From positions 1 to 32,126 of the forward strand of contig JAQVEB010000006.1 of NCBI GenBank assembly GCA_028698105.1: DNA of 32,126 nt. Direction: 5' to 3'. Both the position numbers and the translations under genes were made by a program. Source of the stretch: Petrimonas sp. (GTDB lineage Bacteria; Bacteroidota; Bacteroidia; Bacteroidales; Dysgonomonadaceae). Positions 15,122 to 23,009 of the stretch are shown here, in pieces (the first letter of the stretch is position 1; the number at the start of each line of letters is the position of its first letter). The notes beneath the pieces are model-generated. The model was given only the letters and a program-made list of their open reading frames with translations. It did not search any database and had not been told where the DNA came from.

Positions 15122-15730
15122 ATGAAAACAAAATATTTATTCATTCTGATCGCAGCCGGGGCAATACTTTTGTTGCCCCAGGCTGCCGATGGGGCTAAAA
15201 CCACACAGAATAAGACGATGGGAATGCCGGCTTCAACGCAAAATCTGACAAAGGCCGACATCCAAAGCATTGAGTACATGCGAGAAGAAGAAAAACTTGC
15301 CCACGACGTTTATACGTTTTACGCCCGGCAGTATAGCATCCCTATCTTCCGAAATATTTCGCGTAGCGAAACGGTGCACCAGAACGCCATGATGTGGCTT
15401 GTGGATACGTATGGGTTAAAAGACCTCGCGAAAGCGGAAGGCGTGTTTACCAATCGTGAGTTACAGAAAATGTACACCGAGCTCACCAAAGGCACAACGC
15501 TCATCGAGGCGCTGCAAGCCGGAGCGTTGATCGAAGAACAGGATATCGAAGACCTGCAATCGCACTTGCAGAAAACCGACAATCCCGATATCCAACGGAT
15601 TTATTCCAACCTCTTGCGCGCTTCGGAGAACCATTTGCGGGCGTTTGTACGAAATTTATCGCGCAGAGGCATTGATTATCAACCAAAAGTATTAAATTTG
15701 TCACAGTTCTCCGATATCGTACAACCGTAA
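15122..15730 (+). CDS. DUF2202 ferritin-like protein (copy 2)
   Basis: 202 residues. The signal peptide MKTKYLFILIAAGAILLLPQ lacks a lipobox Cys, so this copy is likely soluble in the periplasm, unlike copy 1. The core motifs are SIEYMREEEKLAHDVYTFYA, SETVHQNAMMWLVD, LIEEQDIEDLQ and ASENHLRAFVRNL, which contain the expected Glu/His pairs of a ferritin-like metal site. It starts 4 bases after copy 1 stops, so the two are co-translated. Only 34 bases separate its stop from the PqqD-like gene, so the ferritin-like pair may share a transcript with the following modification cluster. Confidence 0.85.
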   Translation: MKTKYLFILIAAGAILLLPQAADGAKTTQNKTMGMPASTQNLTKADIQSIEYMREEEKLAHDVYTFYARQYSIPIFRNISRSETVHQNAMMWLVDTYGLKDLAKAEGVFTNRELQKMYTELTKGTTLIEALQAGALIEEQDIEDLQSHLQKTDNPDIQRIYSNLLRASENHLRAFVRNLSRRGIDYQPKVLNLSQFSDIVQP

Positions 15731-15764
15731 CATAGGAAATAACCCATTAACAGATATACGTCCT

Positions 15765-16010
15765 ATGAACATTAGAAAAAACATAGCCATCAGCGAAAAC
15801 GGATTTATCTTTAATCCACTTACGGGCGACAGTTTCAGTGTAAACCAAACCGGCGTTTTCGTTCTTCAACAATTAAAAAACGGTGAAAGTAACGAAACCG
15901 TTTTGAAAGCACTTCAGGATGAATACGAACTCGATGCCCACACGGCCGAGAAAGACCTCAACGATTTTCTGGATATGTTAAAAAGCTACCAACTATCCGA
16001 AAATGAATAA
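15765..16010 (+). CDS. PqqD-family (RiPP recognition element-like) small protein
   Basis: 81 residues. The sequence reads like PqqD: strands ISENGFIFNPLTGDSFSVNQTG, here the FNPLTGDSFSVNQTG part being the most typical, then helix VFVLQQLKNGESNETVLKALQ, and a winged helix with ELDAHTAEKDLNDFLDMLKSY. PqqD and its relatives (the RRE fold) bind leader peptides and present them to modifying enzymes; stand-alone PqqD-like proteins of this kind occur next to kinases, nucleotidyltransferases or ligases. Its last codons overlap the ATP-grasp start by 8 bases (ATGAATAA), so the two are translationally coupled. No radical SAM gene is nearby, so PQQ synthesis is excluded. Confidence 0.8.
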   Translation: MNIRKNIAISENGFIFNPLTGDSFSVNQTGVFVLQQLKNGESNETVLKALQDEYELDAHTAEKDLNDFLDMLKSYQLSENE

Positions 16011-17058
16011 GCGAAAAATTACCGTAGCGGTCACTGGGCTCAACAACATTGACAGCCCCGGGCCGGGAATTCCCGTTATTCGTGCATTGAAAGACAGTTC
16101 GGCGTTCGATGTGCGCATTGTCGGCTTATCGTACGAAACGCTGGAACCGGGAATTTATATGCACGAATTGGTGGACAAAGTCTATCAGCTGCCTTTGCCC
16201 ACCGCGGGCTCAGCCATGCTCAAAGAGCGGCTGCAATACATCGTGAGCCAGGAAAAAATTGACGTGCTCATCCCGAATTTTGATGCCGAATTGCACAATT
16301 TCATCAAAATTCAACACGAATTAAAATCGGAGCTTGGGATAGCCACTTTCCTGCCATCGCATGAGCAATTTGAAGAGCGCCACAAATCGGAACTGAATAA
16401 ATTCGGCGAAAAATACGATATAAAAGTACCGGAAAGCCATATCATTAATCAGGTTTCGGAAATTAAAAAGCTGGAAGATGACCTCGATTATCCCATGGTG
16501 ATCAAAGGGCGATACTACGACGCCTACATTGCTTCGAACTACGAGCAGGCCAGCTCTTATTTTTACAAAATCGTCGCCAAATGGGGATATCCCATTATCG
16601 TCCAGGAGTTTGTAACCGGAACGGAAGTAAACGTTACCGCCATCGGCGACGGAAAAGGCCGATGCATCGGCGCGGTGACGATGCGAAAATTGTACATCAC
16701 GGACAAGGGAAAAGCATGGTCGGGCGTTTCGTTGGAAGACGATAAACTCATGGAGATTTCTCGTCGCGTAATTGAGAACAGCCGATGGAAAGGCGGTTGC
16801 GAACTGGAGTTTATTAAAACAAAAAAAGACGAATATTATCTGCTGGAAATGAATCCCCGTTTTCCCGCCTGGATGTACCTTGCCATCGGTTGCGGCCAAA
16901 ATCACGCCGAAGCTTTGGTGAAAATGGCGTTGGGCGAAGACGTAAAGCCGTTTGCCGAATACAAAAGCGGCAAAATGTTTATCCGCTACGCGTACGATAT
17001 GATCGTGGATATATCGGAATTTCAGCAGATTTCCACAACCGGGGAATATGCTCGATAA
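16003..17058 (+). CDS. ATP-grasp ligase (carbamoyl-phosphate-synthase-like)
   Basis: 351 residues, cytoplasmic. The N-terminal part is a pre-ATP-grasp Rossmann domain (KITVAVTGLNNIDSPGPGIP). The ATP-grasp part shows MVIKGRYYDA (Lys168 as nucleotide-binding Lys), IIVQEFVTGTEVNVTAIGDG with the hinge Glu202, and LLEMNPRFPAWMYLA with the Mg-binding Glu282 and Asn284. Such enzymes activate a carboxylate as acyl phosphate and couple it to an amine or thiol. Substrates cannot be read directly. Coupling to a PqqD-like protein and a following PLP decarboxylase suggests that an amino acid is loaded onto a carrier or peptide. It differs from the graspetide MvdD-type ligases and I see no graspetide core peptide. 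Confidence 0.85.
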   Translation: MNKRKITVAVTGLNNIDSPGPGIPVIRALKDSSAFDVRIVGLSYETLEPGIYMHELVDKVYQLPLPTAGSAMLKERLQYIVSQEKIDVLIPNFDAELHNFIKIQHELKSELGIATFLPSHEQFEERHKSELNKFGEKYDIKVPESHIINQVSEIKKLEDDLDYPMVIKGRYYDAYIASNYEQASSYFYKIVAKWGYPIIVQEFVTGTEVNVTAIGDGKGRCIGAVTMRKLYITDKGKAWSGVSLEDDKLMEISRRVIENSRWKGGCELEFIKTKKDEYYLLEMNPRFPAWMYLAIGCGQNHAEALVKMALGEDVKPFAEYKSGKMFIRYAYDMIVDISEFQQISTTGEYAR

Positions 17059-17133
17059 CCGTCTGAAATATGCGTCAGACGGACTTCAAGCCGTCGGACG
17101 CTCATAATAACTAAATAAATCCCCCTACAGGGG
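17059..17133 (+). promoter_or_regulatory. Alternative hairpins between ATP-grasp and decarboxylase genes
   Basis: CCGTCTGA (17059-17066) pairs with TCAGACGG (17075-17082). The same right arm extended to 17074-17082 can instead pair with CCGTCGGAC (17091-17099) with one mismatch, so the two stems exclude each other. A third stem, CCCC-TACA-GGGG (17122-17133), ends 11 bases before the next ATG. This could tune expression inside the operon, or be a repeat insertion. Confidence 0.4.
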
Positions 17134-17144
17134 TCAAAGGCAAT

Positions 17145-18500
17145 ATGAAACCAACCTACGAACGTCCTGTGATTCAGAAACTGAACACAGGCCTGATGAA
17201 TAAATTCGGCAGCAGAACCGAATACATACCTGTGAAACAAATTGATGGCGTGGCAGTTGCCGGGTTAATGGATGAATACGGCTCGCCGCTCTTCGTAATC
17301 AGCGAAAAAACCATCCGCCAAACCTATCAAAAAGCACAAAAAGCCTTTAAAATGCGCTATCCGAAAGTGCAATTCGCCTGGAGCTACAAAACCAACTATC
17401 TGGATGCCGTTTGCAACGTTTTCCATCAGGAAGGAAGCTGGGCGGAAGTCGTATCGGGTTTTGAATACCAAAAAGCCCTTCGCAACGGCGTTCCGGGCAA
17501 TCTGATCATTTTCAACGGCCCTGATAAATCGGCCGATGACCTGAAAATAGCCGTGGAAAACCGTTCGCTCATCCACATTGATCATTTCGACGAGCTCTAT
17601 TCGCTTATCGAGATTTTGGAAGGAACTTCCCAAAAAGCGCGTGTTGCCATTCGCGTAAATATGGACACCGGCGTTTATCCGCAGTGGGACAGGTTCGGCT
17701 TCAACTACGAAAGCGGGCAGGCGTGGAATGCGATCATGAAGATCATTACGCAGCCAAACCTTCAGTTGGAAGGATTACACACCCACATCGGCACCTACAT
17801 GCTCACCGCCAACGCTTATGCCGTTGCGGCGCGCAAACTGTGCGAACTGGCGCAAAATACGGCAAACAAAACCGGCGTAAAGATAAAATACATTGATATG
17901 GGTGGCGGATTCTGTTCGTCCAACACACTCAAAGGTTCGTATCTGCAAGGTGCTGATGTTATTCCTACGTTCGACGATTATGCCGAAGCCATCACCGGAA
18001 CCATTTTGCAATTCGGCTTTAAACCCGATGAATTGCCCTTGCTGATCCTCGAAACCGGACGCGCATTGATTGACGAAGCGGGTTATCTGCTCGGTTCCGT
18101 GCTTGCAACCAAACGCCTGGCCGACGGCCGTCGGGCTACCGTGCTCGATATCGGGGTAAATATCATGTTCACATCGTTTTGGTACAATCACAAAGTATCG
18201 CCAGCGCAGGATTTCACACAGCATGCCGAAGAAATGGCGCTGTACGGGCCGCTTTGCATGAACATTGACTGCCTGCGCGAAAGCGTTAGCTTACCGCTGT
18301 TAAAAAAGGACGACCGCGTGGTGGTGCACGAAGTGGGCGCTTACAACATGACACAATGGATGCAATTCATTACGCTACGTCCCAATGTGGTCATGATTGA
18401 TACCACGGGGAAAGTGCATCTTATTCGCAAAAGCGAAACCGTGGAATCCATTGTACAACAGGAGGTTACACCGGAACATCTGAAAGGGTTTAAACTTTGA
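17145..18500 (+). CDS. Fold-type III PLP decarboxylase (LysA/BtrK-like) with N-terminal extension
   Basis: 451 residues. Residues ~33-451 follow the diaminopimelate/ornithine decarboxylase plan: IDGVAVAGLMDEYGSPLFV, FAWSYKTNY with the PLP Lys82, HTHIGTYM (His214), DMGGGFCS, LETGRALIDEAG, YGPLCMNID with the partner-subunit Cys371 and Asp375, and HEVGAYNMTQW. Ordinary LysA proteins begin near IDG; here about 32 residues precede it (MKPTYERPVIQKLNTGLMNK...), with Tyr5-x-x-Pro8-x-Ile10, similar to leader motifs bound by RRE proteins. The neighbouring ligase and PqqD-like gene recall the butirosin pathway, where an ATP-grasp enzyme loads glutamate on a carrier and a relative of LysA decarboxylates it. 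Free amino acid decarboxylation is the alternative. Residue numbers were counted by hand. Confidence 0.85.
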   Translation: MKPTYERPVIQKLNTGLMNKFGSRTEYIPVKQIDGVAVAGLMDEYGSPLFVISEKTIRQTYQKAQKAFKMRYPKVQFAWSYKTNYLDAVCNVFHQEGSWAEVVSGFEYQKALRNGVPGNLIIFNGPDKSADDLKIAVENRSLIHIDHFDELYSLIEILEGTSQKARVAIRVNMDTGVYPQWDRFGFNYESGQAWNAIMKIITQPNLQLEGLHTHIGTYMLTANAYAVAARKLCELAQNTANKTGVKIKYIDMGGGFCSSNTLKGSYLQGADVIPTFDDYAEAITGTILQFGFKPDELPLLILETGRALIDEAGYLLGSVLATKRLADGRRATVLDIGVNIMFTSFWYNHKVSPAQDFTQHAEEMALYGPLCMNIDCLRESVSLPLLKKDDRVVVHEVGAYNMTQWMQFITLRPNVVMIDTTGKVHLIRKSETVESIVQQEVTPEHLKGFKL

Positions 18501-18600
18501 AAATAGCAACGCAATTTACCGACATCAGGGCAGCGTTGAATAATGCAACGCAAAGTCCTGTTCCGTATGTCTTTGTTCTTTGTCCCGAAATCATAAACAA

Positions 18601-20772
18601 ATGAAACAAAGCCTCAAATCATACGCGTTGATGTATCTCGATGGCACGCTGAACAGCTATGCCATGATATTTTTTTCGCAAAGCAGGTGGTTAGCGATCA
18701 TCTTGCTGGTGCTTAGCATGCTGGACATCCGGCTGGGATTGGGCGGACTTTCGGCTGTGGTTCTGACGAACATCATCGCGCACGGGCTCGGATTTTCGAA
18801 GAAAAGGATCAAGAGCGGATTGTACGGATTTAACGCCGTTTTTGTCGGGTTGAGTCTGGTTTACAAATTTTACGTGAACGGCTCGTTCATTATTCTTTTT
18901 GTTTTATCGGTTATTCTGGTATTCATGTTCACGGTATGGCTCGAATCGGTTTTTGCGAAGCACGATATTCCCGTGCTTACTCTGCCGTTTGTTTTCACGT
19001 TGTTCATCGTTGATCTTTCGGTAAAATCGTTCACGAACATTGAGTACATTATTCCGTTCGACCGTTTCACCATCGTGTTGGCCGGGCAAATGAAAGTACC
19101 GTGGTACACTTTCGTCCACTCACTCGATAATGCGCACTTGCCGCCCATGTTGTTTTATTATTTTAAAACATTGGCATCCATTTTCTTTACCGACAGCGTG
19201 TTAGTCGGCATCATCATAGCCGTTGCATTGCTTTTTCACTCACGCATCAAATCCACGGTAGCATTTTTTGGATTTTTCTTTGCATTTATCATCAGTAAAT
19301 TGCTTGGCGTGGATATCGCAGAACTCACGCAGGATCTGGCTGGCGTTAACTACATTTTCTGGGGAATGGCAATCGGAAGCTTCTTTATCATCCCCAACAT
19401 CTACAGCTACATACTGGTCATTGGCCTCACGCCCGCCCTGTTTCTGTTTTATGCCAGCGTGGAGAGTTTGATATCGGATACCGGGCTATCTTCTTACACA
19501 TTATCATTCAGTCTTTTATCCATTCTCGTACTGTTCATCCTCAAACAACGCAGCTTTAGCCGGTTCTTTATTTTCCCGTATATTCAATATTATAATCCCG
19601 AGAAAACGGTATATAAAAACGTGAATTACATGCAGCGTTTCGAACAAAACATGCTGTTTAAAATGCAATTGCCTTTTTTGGGAGAATGGCGTGTAACGCA
19701 GGGTTACAACGGTACAATAACCCACCTAGGCGCATGGGGAAAAGCGTTGGATTTTATGATCACGGACGAAGAAGGAAAAACGTGTTTCGGCCGGTGTGCG
19801 CAGAAAGAAGATTTTTACTGTTACAACAAACCGGTGTTGGCTCCGGCCGACGGTTATGTGTACATGATCAGCAACATTACCGAAGACAATGAAATAAATA
19901 ATGTAAACACGAAAAAGAATTGGGGTAATACGATCATTATCAATCATTTGAACGGGTTATACTCGCAGCTGAGCCACCTTAAAAAAGACAGTTTTAACGT
20001 GAGCATCGGCGATTACGTAACAAAAGGAACCGTACTTGCCGTATGCGGCAATTCGGGACGTTCGCCGGAGCCGCACCTCCATTTTCAGGTGCAGTTGTCG
20101 CCCGAAATCGGGTCGGCAACACATGCGTACCCCATGGGCTATTTCTTTGAAAAAACAGCCGGTAAACCGCTCTTGCACATCGGCGAGGTCCCGAAACAGG
20201 ACACTACGATCTTCAACGTAGTTCCTTCGTTGCTGGCGCAAGATGCTTTCGAAGGCAAACCGGGCCGGTTGCTGAAAGTTACCTACGACAACGAAAATTA
20301 TCCCTGGACAATTGCTACCGACGAATACAACAAAACCTATATCCGTTGCGAAAAATCGAAAGCCGTGGCGTACGTGGAAAACGATGGCACCATGTTCTAT
20401 TTTACCGATTTTGAAGGAAGAAAATCATCGCCGTTGTATTTGTTTTACCGTAGTTGCTTTAAATTATTGCTGTCCAACGAAAAAGAGATCTCCGTTACCG
20501 ATAAAATACCGCTTACCAAGGAACACCCCTTCGGAACGCGTTGGTTTCAGGATTTTTTGGCGCCTTTTGTTATTTTCACAACCATAAATTACCGTTCGCA
20601 ATTAACGGAATCGGATCATATTTTTTATCCTGAAAAAATTGTATATCAAAGCATTATAGACGCTAAGTCGTTCAATATAAAAATGCCGGTGAATGAATCA
20701 ACTATCACGGTAATAAAAAACAGAATGGAAATTAACACTAAAAAACATGTCTTATGTATCGAATGGGTATAA
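18601..20772 (+). CDS. Urea-transporter-like membrane protein fused to an M23 peptidase domain
   Basis: 723 residues from ATG 18601 (MKQSLKSYALMYLDGTLNSY); a TTG at 18580 would add seven residues. Residues ~1-320 are ~10 hydrophobic segments with urea-transporter marks: LDGTLNSYAMIFFSQSRWLA and the GLYGFNAVFVGL signature. The soluble part from ~360 is a LytM/M23 domain: WRVTQGYNGTITHLGAWGKA, LDF (zinc His and Asp), APADGYVYMISN, WGNTIIINHLNGLYSQLSHL and PHLHFQV with the HxH pair. Zinc ligands appear complete, though the first HxGxD motif is stretched by an insertion. A C-terminal ~200-residue region is of unknown type. It may join small-amide transport to cell-wall peptide cleavage or binding. 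The end overlaps the next gene by 19 bases. Confidence 0.85.
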   Translation: MKQSLKSYALMYLDGTLNSYAMIFFSQSRWLAIILLVLSMLDIRLGLGGLSAVVLTNIIAHGLGFSKKRIKSGLYGFNAVFVGLSLVYKFYVNGSFIILFVLSVILVFMFTVWLESVFAKHDIPVLTLPFVFTLFIVDLSVKSFTNIEYIIPFDRFTIVLAGQMKVPWYTFVHSLDNAHLPPMLFYYFKTLASIFFTDSVLVGIIIAVALLFHSRIKSTVAFFGFFFAFIISKLLGVDIAELTQDLAGVNYIFWGMAIGSFFIIPNIYSYILVIGLTPALFLFYASVESLISDTGLSSYTLSFSLLSILVLFILKQRSFSRFFIFPYIQYYNPEKTVYKNVNYMQRFEQNMLFKMQLPFLGEWRVTQGYNGTITHLGAWGKALDFMITDEEGKTCFGRCAQKEDFYCYNKPVLAPADGYVYMISNITEDNEINNVNTKKNWGNTIIINHLNGLYSQLSHLKKDSFNVSIGDYVTKGTVLAVCGNSGRSPEPHLHFQVQLSPEIGSATHAYPMGYFFEKTAGKPLLHIGEVPKQDTTIFNVVPSLLAQDAFEGKPGRLLKVTYDNENYPWTIATDEYNKTYIRCEKSKAVAYVENDGTMFYFTDFEGRKSSPLYLFYRSCFKLLLSNEKEISVTDKIPLTKEHPFGTRWFQDFLAPFVIFTTINYRSQLTESDHIFYPEKIVYQSIIDAKSFNIKMPVNESTITVIKNRMEINTKKHVLCIEWV

Positions 20773-22139
20773 CATTCGCAACGGTAATGATGATGTGGAC
20801 GTTTGCGCTACAGGCGCAACAAAGCCCGGAAGCAACCCGCATTGACAGCATTACCTATCAGCAATACCTGCAAAAGGATTATAAAAATCTGATTGAGACC
20901 AGCAAACAGGCGCAGGCGCAAAACATTGATTTTTATTATCTGAATTACCGCACCGCTATTGCTTATTATGAACTGAAAAATTATGCCAAAGCGGCGGAAT
21001 TTTACAAAAAAACGCTTGCAGAAACTTCCACCGAGCCGGCTCTGTTGGAAAGCCTGTATTACGCCTACCTGCTGAGCGGCCAGAAAAACAATGCCGATAT
21101 ACTTGCCAAATCGCTCGCGCCACACACGCAGGCCGCTATCGGATATTCGCCTTCGGCGATGGATTTTATTGCGCTCTCAGGCGGTTATCTTACGAACGAC
21201 AACAAACCCGATCTGCGTTCAAATTTTGTGGGCTACGATTCGCTGAACCAGTTTCAGGATATGGTATTCACTACGCTGGGCGTTGGGTTTAAACTCTCCG
21301 ACAAGGCCAAGCTAAAACTCGGATATCAACTGTATAACACCAAGTTTCAGCGGTCAAACAGCACGGGATTGGTAAAAGAAGAGAGATTGTCTCAACATCA
21401 ATTGATCGCCGGATTTGATTTTTTCTCGGATAATAACGTTACCTGGGGATTTGCCGGCGCGTATTACAACATCGAAAAGATTGATAAAGCGATCCCGTAC
21501 ACTACGACCGCTGTTGCATCTGCCACTATGGGAACGCGTGCCGGCGGATACGGCCCGGGTGGAGGAGGCGGGGGCCCTGGCGGAGGCGGTTTTTATTATC
21601 CTTCCATATATTACACCGCATCAACCGGAAACACGATTTCGGCTTTCTCCATGCTGGCATTTCTTAACAAACGCTCTGCGTACACCTTGCCCGAAATTGC
21701 CGTGGCTTATTCCAATTTCGGCGGCGGACATCAGTATCAGGCAAAAGGATCGCTCACTTATTATCCGCTGGGAAACCTCGATTTTTACGGAACAACCGCT
21801 CTTGCAGCCATCTACAACCAAAACGCCTGGACAGGCACACAAGTTGTTTTTTCTCAAAATTTGGGTGTAAAATTAGCCAAATCGCTGTGGCTGGATGGGG
21901 CGTTCAGCATCGGGAATCATCAAAATTACATTACCGGGCACTCATTTTTAGTTTACGACACGTACGATCCCGTTAAAGCCCTTGCGGGTGCTTCCCTCTC
22001 CTATTTTATCAAAAAAACCATGTTATCGGCCGGATATCAATGGCAACAAAGGGAAGGATACGCCTATTCGTCAACCAATTACACAACATACAAATATAAT
22101 AATCATCTTTTAAATCTCGCGTTACAATGGAACTTTTAA
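20754..22139 (+). CDS. TPR-like repeat plus outer-membrane beta-barrel protein
   Basis: 461 residues. Start ATG 20754, or 20763; either leaves a signal peptide ending FALQAQQ. Residues ~25-125 hold TPR-like helices (YLNYRTAIAYYELKNYAKAAEFYKKTL, key run AIAYYELKNYAKAAEFY, and ALLESLYYAYLLSGQKNNA). From ~145 the sequence alternates in beta-strand fashion (LGVGFKLSDKAKLKLGYQLY, GWQW-type pairs) and ends LNLALQWNF, the aromatic C-terminus of outer-membrane barrels. One loop contains a glycine run, GPGGGGGGPGGGG. It is overlapped on both sides (19 bases with the transporter/M23 gene, 13 bases with the next TPR gene), so all three are made together. It may link the periplasm to the surface. Confidence 0.75.
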   Translation: MYRMGITFATVMMMWTFALQAQQSPEATRIDSITYQQYLQKDYKNLIETSKQAQAQNIDFYYLNYRTAIAYYELKNYAKAAEFYKKTLAETSTEPALLESLYYAYLLSGQKNNADILAKSLAPHTQAAIGYSPSAMDFIALSGGYLTNDNKPDLRSNFVGYDSLNQFQDMVFTTLGVGFKLSDKAKLKLGYQLYNTKFQRSNSTGLVKEERLSQHQLIAGFDFFSDNNVTWGFAGAYYNIEKIDKAIPYTTTAVASATMGTRAGGYGPGGGGGGPGGGGFYYPSIYYTASTGNTISAFSMLAFLNKRSAYTLPEIAVAYSNFGGGHQYQAKGSLTYYPLGNLDFYGTTALAAIYNQNAWTGTQVVFSQNLGVKLAKSLWLDGAFSIGNHQNYITGHSFLVYDTYDPVKALAGASLSYFIKKTMLSAGYQWQQREGYAYSSTNYTTYKYNNHLLNLALQWNF

Positions 22140-22741
22140 TTAAAAAAACGGTACTCACCTTTCTGCTGGCGGCGGGCTTAATTACCGCATCGGCACAGGT
22201 GAATCCTTCGCAGGTTTTTGCAAACAGTTATCAGTACGAGTCGTCAGGCGATTACCAGAAAGCCATCAGCGAATTAAACAGCCTGAATGGATTCGATTAT
22301 CATAAATTTCTGAGAATGGGTTGGTTGTATTATCTTTCCAAAGATTACGAAAGCAGCAAGAAATTTTACCAAAAAGCGGTGGACATAGCTCCTAAAGCGG
22401 TTGAAGCGCTGCTCGGCCTGTGCTATCCGCTGGAAGCGCAGAAAAAAACCGATGAATTGGAAGCGGTTTACAAAAAAATTCTTTTGCTGGACAAGGTGAA
22501 TTCGCGGGTAAATTACGCGCTGGGAAACATTTATTATTATCGGAAAAACTTTATGGAAGCCGAGAAATATTTCGATTTGGTGCAGCAGATGTATCCGTTC
22601 GATCACTACTCCACGCTGATGAGCGCCTGGACAAAATATTTCCTCGGGAAAAAGAACGATGCGCAACGGCTTTTCAACACGGTTCTCATTATCTCGCCAA
22701 CGGATCAATCGGCAAAGGATGGGTTGAATTTGGTGAAATAA
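22127..22741 (+). CDS. Exported TPR-repeat protein
   Basis: 204 residues. Signal peptide MELLIKKTVLTFLLAAGLITASAQ is followed by four or five TPR units: SYQYESSGDYQKAISELNSL, MGWLYYLSKDYESSKKFYQK, LLGLCYPLEAQKKTDELEAV, YALGNIYYYRKNFMEAEKYF and SAWTKYFLGKKNDAQRLFNT. TPR arrays mediate protein contacts. The gene starts inside the end of the barrel gene, so it probably forms a complex with that barrel-TPR protein and the M23 fusion. It is the last gene of the run that starts with the PqqD-like gene. No enzymatic motif is seen. Confidence 0.8.
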   Translation: MELLIKKTVLTFLLAAGLITASAQVNPSQVFANSYQYESSGDYQKAISELNSLNGFDYHKFLRMGWLYYLSKDYESSKKFYQKAVDIAPKAVEALLGLCYPLEAQKKTDELEAVYKKILLLDKVNSRVNYALGNIYYYRKNFMEAEKYFDLVQQMYPFDHYSTLMSAWTKYFLGKKNDAQRLFNTVLIISPTDQSAKDGLNLVK

Positions 22742-22956
22742 GCGCTTTATTTATATTGTTTATTATAAAACCGGGCACTAACGTTTCTTGCGGCATTGCC
22801 CATTCCTTATTCAGCGAAAAAATAGCTGAGCACGGTGCCACTTAAAATGCCGGTTTATTTATCGTCAAAAAAGTTGAAATAAACTCATGGGTATCTTCCT
22901 GAAATGCCTGATTTTTCATAATTTTCGGGAATTTATTAAGAATAATAATAAAAATT

Positions 22957-22981
22957 GTAGGGTATTTGCTTATTCATTCGG
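22957..22981 (+). promoter_or_regulatory. Putative ECF promoter of the second sigma gene
   Basis: GTAGGGTATT (22957-22966), ten bases, TTCGG (22977-22981), followed by ATA. The identical blocks and spacing recur at 24820-24844 in front of the secreted Gln-rich protein gene. The preceding 22742-22956 holds no gene that I can support. Confidence 0.6.
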
Positions 22982-23009
22982 ATACTAACAAAGTTAAGTA
23001 CATTGTATT

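Noticed and set aside
15735-15764. Third copy of the ECF promoter before the PqqD-like gene (ATAGGAAA ... CGTCC)
   Set aside because: The distance between the blocks is about 19 bases instead of 14 and the -10 block does not match GTCTAA.
16003-17058. Graspetide (microviridin-like) ligase
   Set aside because: The motifs are of the carbamoyl-phosphate-synthase-like ATP-grasp type and no short precursor with Thr/Asp/Glu-rich core repeats was found in the gaps nearby.
17145-18500. Ordinary diaminopimelate decarboxylase lysA
   Set aside because: The N-terminal extension and the ligase/PqqD-like neighbours argue for a specialised relative; no other lysine-pathway gene is near. The possibility is kept as an alternative in the annotation.
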